Shown here: positions 16,396-26,079 of the stretch, piece after piece
Position numbering within the stretch: the stretch's first letter is position 1
Layout of the letters: every line of letters starts with the position of its first letter
DNA from: Larkinella punicea
GTDB lineage: Bacteria; Bacteroidota; Bacteroidia; Cytophagales; Spirosomataceae
Length of the DNA stretch: 64,000 nucleotides
NCBI RefSeq assembly: GCF_003334855.1
Contig: NZ_QOWE01000026.1
Location: 1 to 64,000, forward strand
Direction of reading: 5' to 3'
Position numbers and translations under genes: made by a program
Notes under the pieces: generated by a model
Told to the model about the DNA's origin: nothing
The model's input: only the letters and a program-made list of their open reading frames with translations
Database searches by the model: none

Positions 16396-18549
16396 ATGAA
16401 CGAATTCCGCCCAAATCGTCTGTTGTCGATTGCCTGCCTGCTCAGTATCGTCCTTTGTTTGTCCTGTTCAAAAAAGCGGTATGCCGACCCACTTTCGCCC
16501 GAGGAAGCGCTTCAGAGCTTTCAGCTTCGGGAGGGTTTCAAGATCGAAACCGTTGCCGCCGAACCGCTCATCGCCGACCCGGTGGATCTGGTGTTCGATG
16601 AACAGGGTGTTGCCTACGTGGTGGAAATGGGCGATTATCCGGGCAAACCCGAAACCGGTAAGGGCAAAGGCAAAATCCGGATGCTGGCCGATACCAACAA
16701 CGATGGCCGGATGGATCGTTCGGTGATTTTTGCCGATTCCATCGCGGATGCGACCAGCGTATTGCCCTGGGAAGGTGGTTTGATTGTGGCGGCTGCCCCC
16801 GATATTCTGTTTCTGAAAGATACCAATGGCGACTTCCGGGCCGACACGCGGGAAGTGCTCTTCACCGGTTTTTTTGCGAACAATTCCGAAGCCCAGATCA
16901 CGAGCCTTCGCTACGGGATCGACAACTGGATTTATGCCAACAACAACGGCCAGGAAGGCCAGATCCGGTTCAATCGGAAACCCGACGCGCCCCTGTTGAC
17001 CGTCAATGGCGGAGATTTCCGGTTTCGGCTGGATCGCGGCTTGTTTGAAGTGGAGTCAGGTTCCGGTCAGTTTGGGCTGGCCATCGACGATTGGGGACAT
17101 CGTTTCTTTACCCAAAATACCATTCACATTCAGCAGGCACCGATTGCCGGGCGGTATTTGCGCCGAAATCCACACTTGCCCAGTCCCAAATCGTCCCTCA
17201 ATATTTCGGATCACGATCTGGTGATGTTTCAGCAAACCCCGCCCCCGTACTGGCGCAAGGAACGCACCGAACGGCGGCAAAAGCAATATGCAGAAGCAAA
17301 ACTGGACCGAAAGGAGTACGCCGAAGACCATTTTACCGGTTCTTCCGGTGGCATGTTTTACGACGGAGATGCCTTTCCCGCCGACTATTACGGATCGGTT
17401 TTTACGGGAGACGTGGCCGGAAATCTCATTCACCGCGACGTGCTGACACCGCTGGCCGATAGTCCGGTTTTTGTGGCCAAACGGGCGGAAGGCGAAACCG
17501 ACCGCGAGTTTCTGGCCTCCACCGACCCCTGGTTCCGGCCCGACAATCTGACCACCGGCCCCGATGGTGCGCTTTATGTGGTCGACTTTTACCGCCAGCA
17601 TATTGAAACGCCGGTTTCGATTCCAGAGGATCTGAAAGAAGACATGGACTTTCTGAATGGCAACGATAAAGGACGGATTTACCGGATTCTGCCGACGACG
17701 GCGAAAAACCGCCCGGCCGCTTCGCCCAATCTGCGAAACCGGAAACCGGCGGAACTAGTTGACGTGCTGGCGCATCCGAACCGCTGGTGGCGGTTGCAGG
17801 CGCAACGCCTGCTGCTGGAACGACGGGATCTGTCGGTTATTCCGAAGCTCAGAACGTTATTGACACAACACCAGGATCCGCGCGTCCGGCTACACGCGTT
17901 GTATACGCTCGAAGGGCTGAATGCCCTCAGCCGGGATTTGGTTCGGCAGGCATTGCAGGATGCGCATCCCGGCGTTCGTGAACATGGCCTGATGCTGGCC
18001 GAACGGTACCCTGATTTACTGCCTCAATTGTTGAAAATGACCGGCGATTCGTCCGTGCAGGTGTCGTTGCAGGCGTGTTTGAGTGCGGGTCAATTCACAA
18101 ATCCCGCCGTTGTTGCCGCACTGGCGCAGGTGGTTCAGAAGCACAGTGAAAACGGCTGGTTCCGAACTGCCGTGCTGAGTTCTCCGGCGGGTTCGTCGCC
18201 GGAATTGCTGAGTACGCTCCTGAATCAGAAGGCGTTTTTTAGTGATACGACTGCCGGAAAAATGGCGTTTCTGGCGGATTTCGCGCACGTCGTGGGCCGT
18301 CGGAACCAACCCGCCGAAGTAACCCGGTTTCTGGGATTCTTAAACAGCCCAATCCAGCGAAAAGAAAGCTGGCAGGTGGCGGGTTTAACCGGACTGGCCG
18401 AAGGGCTTACCAAAGCTGAAGCCAAAACCGGCGGCAACGCCGACGTAACCCTGGCGCTTCAAAGTCTGGAAAATACCGCCCGGACAGAAGACGTAAAAAA
18501 AGCGATCCGGGCCGTACGGGAAGCATTGGCAAAACCGCCTTCGATCTGA
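16396..18549 (+). CDS. Dehydrogenase-like beta-propeller lipoprotein with HEAT repeats
   Basis: The protein is 717 aa from ATG 16396, preferred over a TTG two codons earlier. It has a lipoprotein signal ending in LCLSC (Cys24). The N-terminal half (about 40-440) is the propeller of the 'membrane-bound dehydrogenase' / PQQ-sugar-dehydrogenase-like family, with blocks such as DPVDLVFDEQGVAYVVEMGD, SGGMFYDGDAFP and LTTGPDGALYVVDFYRQHIE. The C-terminal part (about 450-690) is HEAT-like helical repeats. No CxxCH heme motif is present, unlike many relatives, so electrons would need another acceptor. The HiPIP encoded 20 nt downstream is the obvious candidate. The catalytic substrate is unknown. Confidence 0.82.
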   Translation: MNEFRPNRLLSIACLLSIVLCLSCSKKRYADPLSPEEALQSFQLREGFKIETVAAEPLIADPVDLVFDEQGVAYVVEMGDYPGKPETGKGKGKIRMLADTNNDGRMDRSVIFADSIADATSVLPWEGGLIVAAAPDILFLKDTNGDFRADTREVLFTGFFANNSEAQITSLRYGIDNWIYANNNGQEGQIRFNRKPDAPLLTVNGGDFRFRLDRGLFEVESGSGQFGLAIDDWGHRFFTQNTIHIQQAPIAGRYLRRNPHLPSPKSSLNISDHDLVMFQQTPPPYWRKERTERRQKQYAEAKLDRKEYAEDHFTGSSGGMFYDGDAFPADYYGSVFTGDVAGNLIHRDVLTPLADSPVFVAKRAEGETDREFLASTDPWFRPDNLTTGPDGALYVVDFYRQHIETPVSIPEDLKEDMDFLNGNDKGRIYRILPTTAKNRPAASPNLRNRKPAELVDVLAHPNRWWRLQAQRLLLERRDLSVIPKLRTLLTQHQDPRVRLHALYTLEGLNALSRDLVRQALQDAHPGVREHGLMLAERYPDLLPQLLKMTGDSSVQVSLQACLSAGQFTNPAVVAALAQVVQKHSENGWFRTAVLSSPAGSSPELLSTLLNQKAFFSDTTAGKMAFLADFAHVVGRRNQPAEVTRFLGFLNSPIQRKESWQVAGLTGLAEGLTKAEAKTGGNADVTLALQSLENTARTEDVKKAIRAVREALAKPPSI

Positions 18550-18569
18550 TTACAAACTCCTTGTCATTG

Positions 18570-18932
18570 ATGAATGTACTGAAATCCCGCCGTTTTTTTC
18601 TGCAACGCTGTGCGTCGGTCGGTCTGGCACTGACCAGCGGAACCGTCCTGCTGACCAACTGCGATTCTAAACCTGCCACCCAGACTGCTGAAACGAAAAA
18701 AACGGCAGTCAATCCGTGTGAAGACTATTCCGGACTCAGTGAGGGCGATCTGAAAACCCGGCAGGGACTGGGCTACGTCACCCAATCGCCCAGTCCCGAC
18801 AAGCAGTGCAGCAACTGCAACCTGTGGTTACCGCCCGCAGCGGGCAAGGCCTGTGGCGGTTGTATGCTATTCAAAGGCCCGGTGTATGCCACCGCCAACT
18901 GTACCTACTGGGCTCCACAGGTAAAAGGGTAA
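18570..18932 (+). CDS. High-potential iron-sulfur protein (HiPIP)
   Basis: The 120-aa protein (ATG 18570; a TTG nine bases earlier is less likely) has a Tat-like signal SRRFFLQR and a hydrophobic stretch ending in LLTNC, which might be a lipid anchor. The C-terminal domain carries the HiPIP cluster pattern: Cys80 and Cys83 (CSNC), Cys98 (GGCMLFKG) and Cys111 (NCTYW). HiPIPs hold a 4Fe-4S cluster and carry single electrons in the periplasm at high potential. An additional Cys95 is not a usual ligand. Its position directly after the dehydrogenase-like gene suggests it accepts electrons from that protein or passes them on. Tat export fits a pre-folded Fe-S protein. Confidence 0.9.
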   Translation: MNVLKSRRFFLQRCASVGLALTSGTVLLTNCDSKPATQTAETKKTAVNPCEDYSGLSEGDLKTRQGLGYVTQSPSPDKQCSNCNLWLPPAAGKACGGCMLFKGPVYATANCTYWAPQVKG

Positions 18933-19117
18933 TAGAATAGACCCCTGTCGGGCGGATCGTAATTCACTAAACGATCTACCGACGCTATTAAATCCCTGCG
19001 GGATAAGGGCTTAAACCGCGTTCCGTTCCCGAAAATAGTTAGAAGTAGGTATTTCAATGCGGTCGAAACCGTTGAAAATTTAGGAAACAATTGGTTGGTC
19101 TCCTAAATGAAATGGTT

Positions 19118-19531
19118 ATGAAACGCAGACGCGCAATCTTGTCCTTCTTAGTTGGTGTTTTAGCTTCTTTGGCTGTCGTTGGTTGCACGGAAGATGAAAA
19201 AGAATTCATCGGATTTGTCGGTGATTACCTGGGAAATACGAATTCATTAAATCCTGCCGTCACCAGGGCGATGAAGATGACCATCACCAGCGAAGGGAAT
19301 CCGGTTGTCGGCTCGTATACGCTCAGCGGGGGTGGAACAAATGACGCAGGAACCGTGTCCGGATCCGTATTAGGACTCATTTTAGATCTGAAATTCAAAT
19401 CGAATGTTGGAGGACCCACCTATACGTTTTCGGGAAATATCGGGGATGAGAATGCAACGGTTAAGGGAACCATGAGTGGTATGGAAGCGGGCAAAACAGT
19501 AACGTATACGGTCGACTTAAAGAAAAAATAG
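19118..19531 (+). CDS. Small lipoprotein, unknown function
   Basis: The protein is 137 aa from ATG 19118. This start gives a lipoprotein signal MKRRRAILSFLVGVLASLAV ending in VVGC, while two upstream codons in frame would place extra residues before the positively charged n-region. The mature part is beta-rich with GTVSGSVLGLILDLKFKS and a final TYTVDLKKK, compatible with a small beta-sandwich or lipocalin-like fold. I do not recognise the family. It is near a second lipoprotein gene (19602) on the same strand. Confidence 0.7.
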   Translation: MKRRRAILSFLVGVLASLAVVGCTEDEKEFIGFVGDYLGNTNSLNPAVTRAMKMTITSEGNPVVGSYTLSGGGTNDAGTVSGSVLGLILDLKFKSNVGGPTYTFSGNIGDENATVKGTMSGMEAGKTVTYTVDLKKK

Positions 19532-19601
19532 CGACGGATTCGCTGACAAGTTCCGGGTGACTTTGATAGATCTGTATATCAAACGTAAAAGCTGAAATAC
19601 C

Positions 19602-20153
19602 ATGAAAACGTCTGCATTTACCGTAAAAACCGGCTTCGTTCTTCTGTTCGCCATCACGCTGACGGGTTTGCAAAGCTGCAAAGAAAAAGAGGTTGCCCCG
19701 GAATTTTACCTGTCGGCGACCATTGACGGAAAAGCCTGGCAGGCCAATGTGACCAACAGCCAGAATACCATCGTCGGGGCCGCCAAAGTCAATAACCAGG
19801 TTGCCGTGATCGGACAGCAGAAAACCGATAAAACCGCCACGCTGGTGATCATGTTTCCGAAAAATGTGACGCTGAACCAGTCCATGAATTTCACGGAGTC
19901 GCAGCTAAGTACGCTGGCCTATACGCCGGACGACGTGGCCGCGTATTCGACGGAGCCAAACCGGGGCGGTTCCGGCACCTACACCGTTACGCGGTTTGAC
20001 GAGGAAAACAAGATCGTGGAAGGAACGTTTAGTGGCGAAGCCATCAACATCAGCAACGGCGTCAAACTGAAAATTACGAACGGCCGTTTCCGCGCCACTT
20101 TATTCGACGCTCCACCAACGACGACGCCCACAACCCCTGGCACGAAGCGATAG
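19602..20153 (+). CDS. DUF6252-like lipoprotein
   Basis: The 183-aa protein has a lipoprotein signal ending in LQSC (Cys26) and the segment FYLSATIDGKAWQAN, which resembles the start of the DUF6252 domain found in Bacteroidota surface lipoproteins. The rest is beta-rich, and the tail (TTTPTTPGTKR) is Thr/Pro rich. Function is unknown. It converges with the TolC-like gene with only 13 nt between the stops, and no strong terminator is visible there. Confidence 0.72.
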   Translation: MKTSAFTVKTGFVLLFAITLTGLQSCKEKEVAPEFYLSATIDGKAWQANVTNSQNTIVGAAKVNNQVAVIGQQKTDKTATLVIMFPKNVTLNQSMNFTESQLSTLAYTPDDVAAYSTEPNRGGSGTYTVTRFDEENKIVEGTFSGEAINISNGVKLKITNGRFRATLFDAPPTTTPTTPGTKR

Positions 20154-20166
20154 GGTAACGTAATCG

Positions 20167-21564
20167 TTAAAAACTTCCCCCCAGTGCTTTCAGCAGAGCG
20201 ACGGTGAACGACGCGCGTTGGCCCTGCAACAACACCAACTGGCGTTCGGAGTCGAGGACGGTGCGCTGCGAATCGAGCACTTCCAGAAACGTCGTCAGGC
20301 CTTTCGTATACAGTTCCCGGTTGAGTCGTTCGGTATACCGGGCCGATTCAAGCGCCAGGTTTTGAGCGTCGATTTGCGCCCGCATGCTTTGCAGATTGTC
20401 GAGGGCGGTTTCGGCTTCGCGTTGCGCCACCAGCATCCGTTGCTGATAGGAGGCATCCGCGGTTTTGTATTGCTGTTGAGCCAACCGGATGTTCTGTTGA
20501 TTCCGTTTTCCTTCAAACAGGGGCACGCTGGCATTGAACCCAAGCAAGTAGGTCATACTGGCCGGGAAAAACAACGTACCGATGCGGCCCGTCAAAGTTC
20601 CTCCGGCTCCCACGAGATTGATGCGGGGATACAGGGCCGCCCGATTGACCAGAATCTGGACATTGGCCACCTGCGATTGCTGTTCGGCCTGGAACAGATC
20701 CGGGCGACGGCGCAGTTGATCGGCCGAAATGGCGGTGAAAGGCAATTCCGGAAAAGCGGTTCCTAACCGCCCGACAGGGACACTGAAGGTGGCCGGATCC
20801 TGCCCACAGAGGCCCGACAAACCGTTGACGAGTTCGGTGCGGCTGCGCTCCAGACCCAGCAACTGAACCCGGACGTTGGCAATGTCGGTTTCGGCCCGTT
20901 TGGCGTCGATTTCGTTGGTCAAACCGGCCTGAAAACGGGCGCGGATGATGGAAATGGTGGAATCCCGAAGGCCGATGTTGCGCCGGATGACGGCCTGCTC
21001 GCTGTCGTTGGCACGAATGAGGTAATAAAGCCGGGCCACTTCCGAAGCCACGATCAGTTGCGTAATCTGCACATCCGATTCTGTCACCTGCCGTTGCAAG
21101 TCGGTAACCCGCACGGTATTGCGAATCCGCTTGAACAAATCCACTTCGTAGCTGGCGTCGATGGGCAAAACCTGCAACGAGTTGAGCTGCAAACGGGGCA
21201 GTTTGTCGGTGGCGACCGGAATGGCAATCGGGCGGTATTGCGATAGGCTTTGGGTATTGAAATTCAGGCTGCTACGAACCGACGGAGACAGGAATGACTC
21301 GGCCACCCGAACCCGTATCCGGGCTTCCTCGACCCGGTTGACGGCCACCCGGATGTCGGGGTTGCTGGTCAGACCCAGATCAATCAGGGAATCCAGCGTC
21401 CGGTCCCGAAAAACCGCCCAACCGTCGCGAACCGTATTGGTTTGAAAGGATGCGGAAGCCACCAAACCGCCCGAAGCGCTTCCCGAAGAAGCCGCCGACT
21501 GCGCGTGGGCAACCGTATTGCCAAGCATTAAAAGCATTAAACTGTAAAGCGCCGATTTTCTCAT
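20167..21564 (-). CDS. TolC-family outer-membrane efflux protein
   Basis: The 465-aa protein has a signal peptide (cleavage after AHAQS) and two OEP (outer membrane efflux) repeats with long helical segments, including the duplicated alpha-barrel pattern (VAVNRVEEARIRVRVAES and ALDNLQSMRAQIDAQNLALE). It lacks a lipobox, unlike the second TolC-like protein at 40858. It is the third gene of an RND operon read from the right: permease (25881), adaptor (22667), channel. Its start codon overlaps the adaptor stop by 4 nt. It should be the outer-membrane exit duct. Confidence 0.92.
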   Translation of the reverse strand: MRKSALYSLMLLMLGNTVAHAQSAASSGSASGGLVASASFQTNTVRDGWAVFRDRTLDSLIDLGLTSNPDIRVAVNRVEEARIRVRVAESFLSPSVRSSLNFNTQSLSQYRPIAIPVATDKLPRLQLNSLQVLPIDASYEVDLFKRIRNTVRVTDLQRQVTESDVQITQLIVASEVARLYYLIRANDSEQAVIRRNIGLRDSTISIIRARFQAGLTNEIDAKRAETDIANVRVQLLGLERSRTELVNGLSGLCGQDPATFSVPVGRLGTAFPELPFTAISADQLRRRPDLFQAEQQSQVANVQILVNRAALYPRINLVGAGGTLTGRIGTLFFPASMTYLLGFNASVPLFEGKRNQQNIRLAQQQYKTADASYQQRMLVAQREAETALDNLQSMRAQIDAQNLALESARYTERLNRELYTKGLTTFLEVLDSQRTVLDSERQLVLLQGQRASFTVALLKALGGSF

Positions 21565-22667
21565 ACTTTTTGTTTTGTCGCAGAAGCCTGTTCCTGCACC
21601 TTAATCCGAACCTGCTGCCCGTCCTTGAGCCGGTCGTTGGGGTTCGTCACTACCTGTTCCTGCCCTTTCAGGCCGTCCAATACTTCGAGGGTCGTTCCAA
21701 AATCACGCCCCAGGGTGATGGGCTGGAAACGCAGCACCCGGTTGGGTTGCACCACCACGATGCGTGGTCCTTCCGATGTCACCAGCAGCGTATTCGCCGG
21801 AATGAGCACGGGCGGGTGAATCGTGTTCAGACTGAATTTCACCTGTCCGTATAATCCCGATACCAGTTCCTGGTTCCGGTTGGGAATCGCCACTTCGGCC
21901 AGCAAAGTTCGCGATTCCGTGCGTAAGGTACCGGATGTGCGAACGACTTTTCCGGTAAAAGTTTTATTCAGTTCCGGTACGTTGATCGATGCCGTCATCC
22001 CGATTTTGATCAACTGATAATAGGTTTGGGGTACATCGACATACACCCGGAGCGTGTCCAGTTGCGAAATCGTAAACATCGGGATCGCCCCGCCACTGCC
22101 CGTTGAAACCAGATTGCCAACTTCGGCGTTGCGGGCGGTAATGATGCCGTTGAACGGTGCCCGGATTTCCTGCAGGGCTTTCAGGGCTTCCAGTCGCAGG
22201 AGGTTGGCCTGATTCATCTCGTAAGTGGCCTGCCGGTTGTCCAGATCCTGCTGGGAAATAGCACCGGGAAGGCTCACACTTTTTAGCCGATCCAGGTTCG
22301 ATTGGGCCAGCCGGACATCAGCGCGGGCGCGGATCAGCTCCTGATCGAGTTCAGGGGCTTCCACCGTTGCCAGCATCTGACCGTTGCGGACTTTCGAACC
22401 GATGTCGACAAACCGCCGTTTCAGAAAACCCTGTGTACGGGCGTAGACCGGCGTTTCGCGGAAGGGCATGATCTGGCCCGGCAACAGCAAACCGGTCGAG
22501 TCGTCGGAATGGCTAACGGACGTAACCGTGACCAGTTCCTGCCGGTTTTTCTGCGCATCGGCTTCCTCCCGGAGTTCCTGCGCATTGTGAATGCGCGGCA
22601 GAACCCCGACAAAGACAAACAGCAGGATCAATCCTAAAAGTACGAACCAAATCCAGATGCGTCGCAT
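21561..22667 (-). CDS. RND efflux periplasmic adaptor (MFP) subunit
   Basis: The protein is 368 aa from ATG 22667, chosen because MRRIWIWFVLLGLILLF starts a membrane anchor; a TTG eight codons upstream is less likely. Order of parts: N-terminal anchor, barrel-sandwich (VYARTQGFLKRRFVDIGSKVRNGQML), short alpha hairpin (about 100-150), barrel-sandwich return (IRAPFNGIITARNAEVGNLV), beta-barrel and membrane-proximal domain. It bridges the permease at 22708 and the TolC protein at 20167. No transported substrate can be inferred. Confidence 0.92.
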   Translation of the reverse strand: MRRIWIWFVLLGLILLFVFVGVLPRIHNAQELREEADAQKNRQELVTVTSVSHSDDSTGLLLPGQIMPFRETPVYARTQGFLKRRFVDIGSKVRNGQMLATVEAPELDQELIRARADVRLAQSNLDRLKSVSLPGAISQQDLDNRQATYEMNQANLLRLEALKALQEIRAPFNGIITARNAEVGNLVSTGSGGAIPMFTISQLDTLRVYVDVPQTYYQLIKIGMTASINVPELNKTFTGKVVRTSGTLRTESRTLLAEVAIPNRNQELVSGLYGQVKFSLNTIHPPVLIPANTLLVTSEGPRIVVVQPNRVLRFQPITLGRDFGTTLEVLDGLKGQEQVVTNPNDRLKDGQQVRIKVQEQASATKQKV

Positions 22668-22707
22668 GGTTGGGAATTGAAAGAGTTTCAAATGTATGGT
22701 TTATAGA

Positions 22708-25700
22708 CTATAACCGGGTTGGTTTCTTGCCTGCTAAATAACTGAAAACCACCGGTACAAACAGCAGCGTAGTAAACGTCGCCAGGAGCAAACCGCCGAT
22801 GACGGCCCGGCCCAGCGGAGCATTTTGCTCCCCGCCTTCGCCAATGCCCAACGACATCGGTAACATTCCGATGACCATGGCAATGGCCGTCATCAGAATG
22901 GGGCGCAAACGGGTTCGGCCCGCTTCCATCGCGGCTTCAAGGGCATTGAAATTGACGTCCGGCAGGTGATCTTTTGCAAAGCTAACCAATAAAATACTAT
23001 TCGCCGTGGCTACCCCGACGCTCATGATGGCCCCCATCAGCGACGGAATGCTGAACGTGGTATGTGTCAGGAACAGGAGCCAGACCATGCCGCAGAGCGC
23101 CCCCGGAAGCGCCGTAATGATGATGAACGGATACCGGAACGACTGGAAATTGACCACCATCAGCAGATACACCAGAATGGCGGCAAAGACGATCCCGATG
23201 CCTAATCGTGAAAAAGCACTGTTCATGCTTTCTACCTGACCCCGAATCAGAATCTGATTACCCGGTTTTAGCTGGCTGCGGTATTCGGCCAGAATTTTTT
23301 CAATGCCATCGGAAACCGCACCGAGGTCTGTGCGTTCCACGGAGGCATAAATGTCGTAAGTGGGTTGGGTATTGACACGGTTGATGATGACCGGCGACAG
23401 TTTTCGCTCCACACGTGTAACGTTGCTCAGGAGCTGCGGAGTCGAGCGACCCTGACTCACCGCCATTGGCGTTTGCAGCATCTTATCGAGCGTATTCAGG
23501 CGATGGGGTGGTGTCTGAACGGCAATCAGATACGGAAAACCGGTCTGCGGATCGGGCCAGAAGTTGGGCGTCACCTGCGCGGTTCCGCTCATCGAAATCA
23601 TGAGGTTCGTCGCAATTTTCTGCTCATTCAGACCCAGTTGACCGGCCCGCTCCCGGTCGACGTTGACAAACAGTTCCGGTGCGTCCAGCACCTGATGCAG
23701 GTGAACATCCACGGCTCCTGGTACCTGGGCAATTTTCTGCTGGAGTTCCCGGGCAATTTTGAGGTTATTCCCCCGGTCGAAGCCCATAACCTGCACGTCG
23801 ATCGGTGCCGTTAACCCGAAGTTCAGAATCTGGCTGACGATGTCGGCGGGTTGGAAAAAGAAGGTGACATCCGGCAATTCTTCGCGGAAAAGCTGACGGA
23901 GTTTTCGGACATAGTCTTGCGTAGGGCGGCTTTTTTCGTCGTTCAGCGACACCAGCAGTTCGGCATCGGCGGGGCTAATCGACGAATTATCCGAAAAAAT
24001 GAAGTTATACCGCTCGCTGGTCAAACCGATGTTGCTGATGATCGAACCCACTTCTTTGCCCGGAATCACCTCACGGACGAGCGCTTCGGTGCGACTGGCA
24101 ATTCGCTCGGTTTCCTCCAGCCGACTCCCGGCGGGTGCCCGCAGGTGCAGCCGGAACTGCCCCGCGTCGACGCTGGGAAAAAAGTCGCGGCCAATGAAGG
24201 GAAGCATCGCCGACGTAAACAGCACAACAACGACAAATACCGCCAGGACGGACTTGCGGTGGCTCAACGCCCACTCCAGTGCTTTGAGGTAACGGTTTTG
24301 CAGCCGATCAAACCCCCGGTTGAAGCGAGTATGTAAATTCACCCTGTCAGCGCCCACCCTGTCAGCGGTCGAAGACCCTGACAGGGTGGGGGTGTGAGAT
24401 TCCTCGCGCAGCATCAGATCCGCCATCATCGGCACCAGCGTCCGCGACAGGAGATAGGAGGCCATCATGGCGAAAACGACGGCCAGGGCCAGGGGGCCAA
24501 ACAGAAACCGGGCGGGGCCTTCCAGAAACAGAACCGAGACGAAGACGATACAAATCGTCAGCGTGGCCACCAGCGTTGGCGTCGCAATCTGGTGGGCACC
24601 TTCCAGTATCGCTTCCCGAAGTGGCAGTCCCAGTTCTTCGTTGCGGTGAATATTTTCAATGGTAACCGTAGCGTCATCGACCAGAATACCGATGGCGAGG
24701 GCCAGACCGCCCAGGGTCATGATGTTGAGCGTTTCGCCCATCAAATACAAAACCGTCAGGGAGGCAAGGATCGAAAGTGGAATTGAAACCGCCACAATGA
24801 GCGTGCTGCGCCAGCTTCCCAGAAACAGCAGAATCATGACCGCCGTTAGCAAAGCCGCAATCAGGCCTTCGACCACCACGCCGTGAATGGACGCCCGAAC
24901 GAAAACCGACTGGTCGAACAGGCCGACAATCTTCAGGTTGCTCGGCGCGGCTGCGCGCAGGGTCGGGATGATTTCATTCTGGATTTTATCGACAATGGCC
25001 GTGGTCGAGGCATTTCCGATTTTGACAATGCTCATCAACACGCCCCGACCGCCGTCCTGTTTCACGACGTTGGTCTGGATGGACGAACCATCGTGGACGT
25101 TGGCGACGTCGCGCATGTGGATGGTGACACCGTTGACGGCTTTCACCGGAATATCGTTCAGGGACTCGATCACATCCGGTTTGGTGTTCAGCCGGACCAC
25201 ATATTCACGTTCGGCCAGCCGCAACTGGCCGCTGGGCAACGTCAGGTTCTGGGCCGAAACCGCATTGACCACTTCTTCAGGTGTAACGCCCCGCGAAATC
25301 AGCAGATCGGGATCGAGATCAACCATGATCTGGCGCGTCTTCCCCCCGAACGGCTGGGATAAACGGCTGCCTTGCACGGTAGAAATCTGTGGTCGAATCC
25401 GGGTAACCCCATAGTCTGTGATTTGGGATTCGGTCAGACTATCGCTCGACAACCCCAATTGCAAAACCGGTACGTCGGTTGCATTATACCGGACAATCAG
25501 CGGGGGCTGGGTGCCGGGCGGCATTCGGACGCGAATCGTCTGGGCAATGGCCGTCACCTGCGACATGGCCTCCTCAATCTTGACTGAAGGCTGAAAATAC
25601 ACCTTCAATACGGCGGTGCCGTTATACGTCTGTGATTCCAGCCGCTGAATATCGCTTACGTTGTTGATGATCGCCGTTTCGCTGAAGTTCGTAATCATTT

Positions 25701-25881
25701 TCTCCATCTCGTTGGTCGACAGGCCCGTATAGCCCCAAATGACCGATACAACCGGAATGTTGATGCGCGGGAAAATGTCGGTGGGCATCTGCACGATGGA
25801 AACAACGCCCATAATCAGAATCAGCAGGGCCATCACGGCGATGGTATACTTTTTCTCAAGCGCTAAACGGACAATCCACAT
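22708..25881 (-). CDS. RND efflux permease (AcrB/MdtB-like)
   Basis: The protein is 1057 aa from ATG 25881 (MWIVRLALEKKYTIAVMALL). Thirty further in-frame codons upstream begin with TTG and do not look like a normal RND start. It has the usual 12 helices with two large periplasmic loops. The proton-relay Asp pair is in GILVDDATVTIENIH. The mostly hydrophilic linker after helix 6 (SHTPTLSGSSTADRVGADRV) is odd: its DNA is a CACCCTGTCAG palindrome (see repeat 24340-24390), so a repeat was absorbed in frame. It is the first gene of the permease-adaptor-channel operon. The proton gradient drives export of unknown compounds. Confidence 0.93.
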   Translation of the reverse strand: MWIVRLALEKKYTIAVMALLILIMGVVSIVQMPTDIFPRINIPVVSVIWGYTGLSTNEMEKMITNFSETAIINNVSDIQRLESQTYNGTAVLKVYFQPSVKIEEAMSQVTAIAQTIRVRMPPGTQPPLIVRYNATDVPVLQLGLSSDSLTESQITDYGVTRIRPQISTVQGSRLSQPFGGKTRQIMVDLDPDLLISRGVTPEEVVNAVSAQNLTLPSGQLRLAEREYVVRLNTKPDVIESLNDIPVKAVNGVTIHMRDVANVHDGSSIQTNVVKQDGGRGVLMSIVKIGNASTTAIVDKIQNEIIPTLRAAAPSNLKIVGLFDQSVFVRASIHGVVVEGLIAALLTAVMILLFLGSWRSTLIVAVSIPLSILASLTVLYLMGETLNIMTLGGLALAIGILVDDATVTIENIHRNEELGLPLREAILEGAHQIATPTLVATLTICIVFVSVLFLEGPARFLFGPLALAVVFAMMASYLLSRTLVPMMADLMLREESHTPTLSGSSTADRVGADRVNLHTRFNRGFDRLQNRYLKALEWALSHRKSVLAVFVVVVLFTSAMLPFIGRDFFPSVDAGQFRLHLRAPAGSRLEETERIASRTEALVREVIPGKEVGSIISNIGLTSERYNFIFSDNSSISPADAELLVSLNDEKSRPTQDYVRKLRQLFREELPDVTFFFQPADIVSQILNFGLTAPIDVQVMGFDRGNNLKIARELQQKIAQVPGAVDVHLHQVLDAPELFVNVDRERAGQLGLNEQKIATNLMISMSGTAQVTPNFWPDPQTGFPYLIAVQTPPHRLNTLDKMLQTPMAVSQGRSTPQLLSNVTRVERKLSPVIINRVNTQPTYDIYASVERTDLGAVSDGIEKILAEYRSQLKPGNQILIRGQVESMNSAFSRLGIGIVFAAILVYLLMVVNFQSFRYPFIIITALPGALCGMVWLLFLTHTTFSIPSLMGAIMSVGVATANSILLVSFAKDHLPDVNFNALEAAMEAGRTRLRPILMTAIAMVIGMLPMSLGIGEGGEQNAPLGRAVIGGLLLATFTTLLFVPVVFSYLAGKKPTRL
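24340..24390. repeat. Palindromic repeat inside the RND permease gene
   Basis: CACCCTGTCAGCG occurs twice in direct orientation (24340-24352, 24355-24367). The second copy sits in a 13-bp perfect inverted repeat (24353-24365 with 24378-24390). The reading frame is kept. The encoded linker lies between the two halves of the permease, where extra residues would be tolerated. Confidence 0.9.
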
Positions 25882-26079
25882 GACAGATAATCGGGAAAAG
25901 TAGAGGGCTACTTTGACTGAAAATTGAACAAATCGAAGGAGAGATGGCGCGGAACCGTATTGCTGTAACAACAGCTATTAACTTTAAAAAGGTTTCGGTA
26001 ACTCTATAGATTTATGTAAGTTCTTCGTATTGCCAAATAATCTATGGTATTCTTTCCTTATAATCTTTACCATCGGTTT

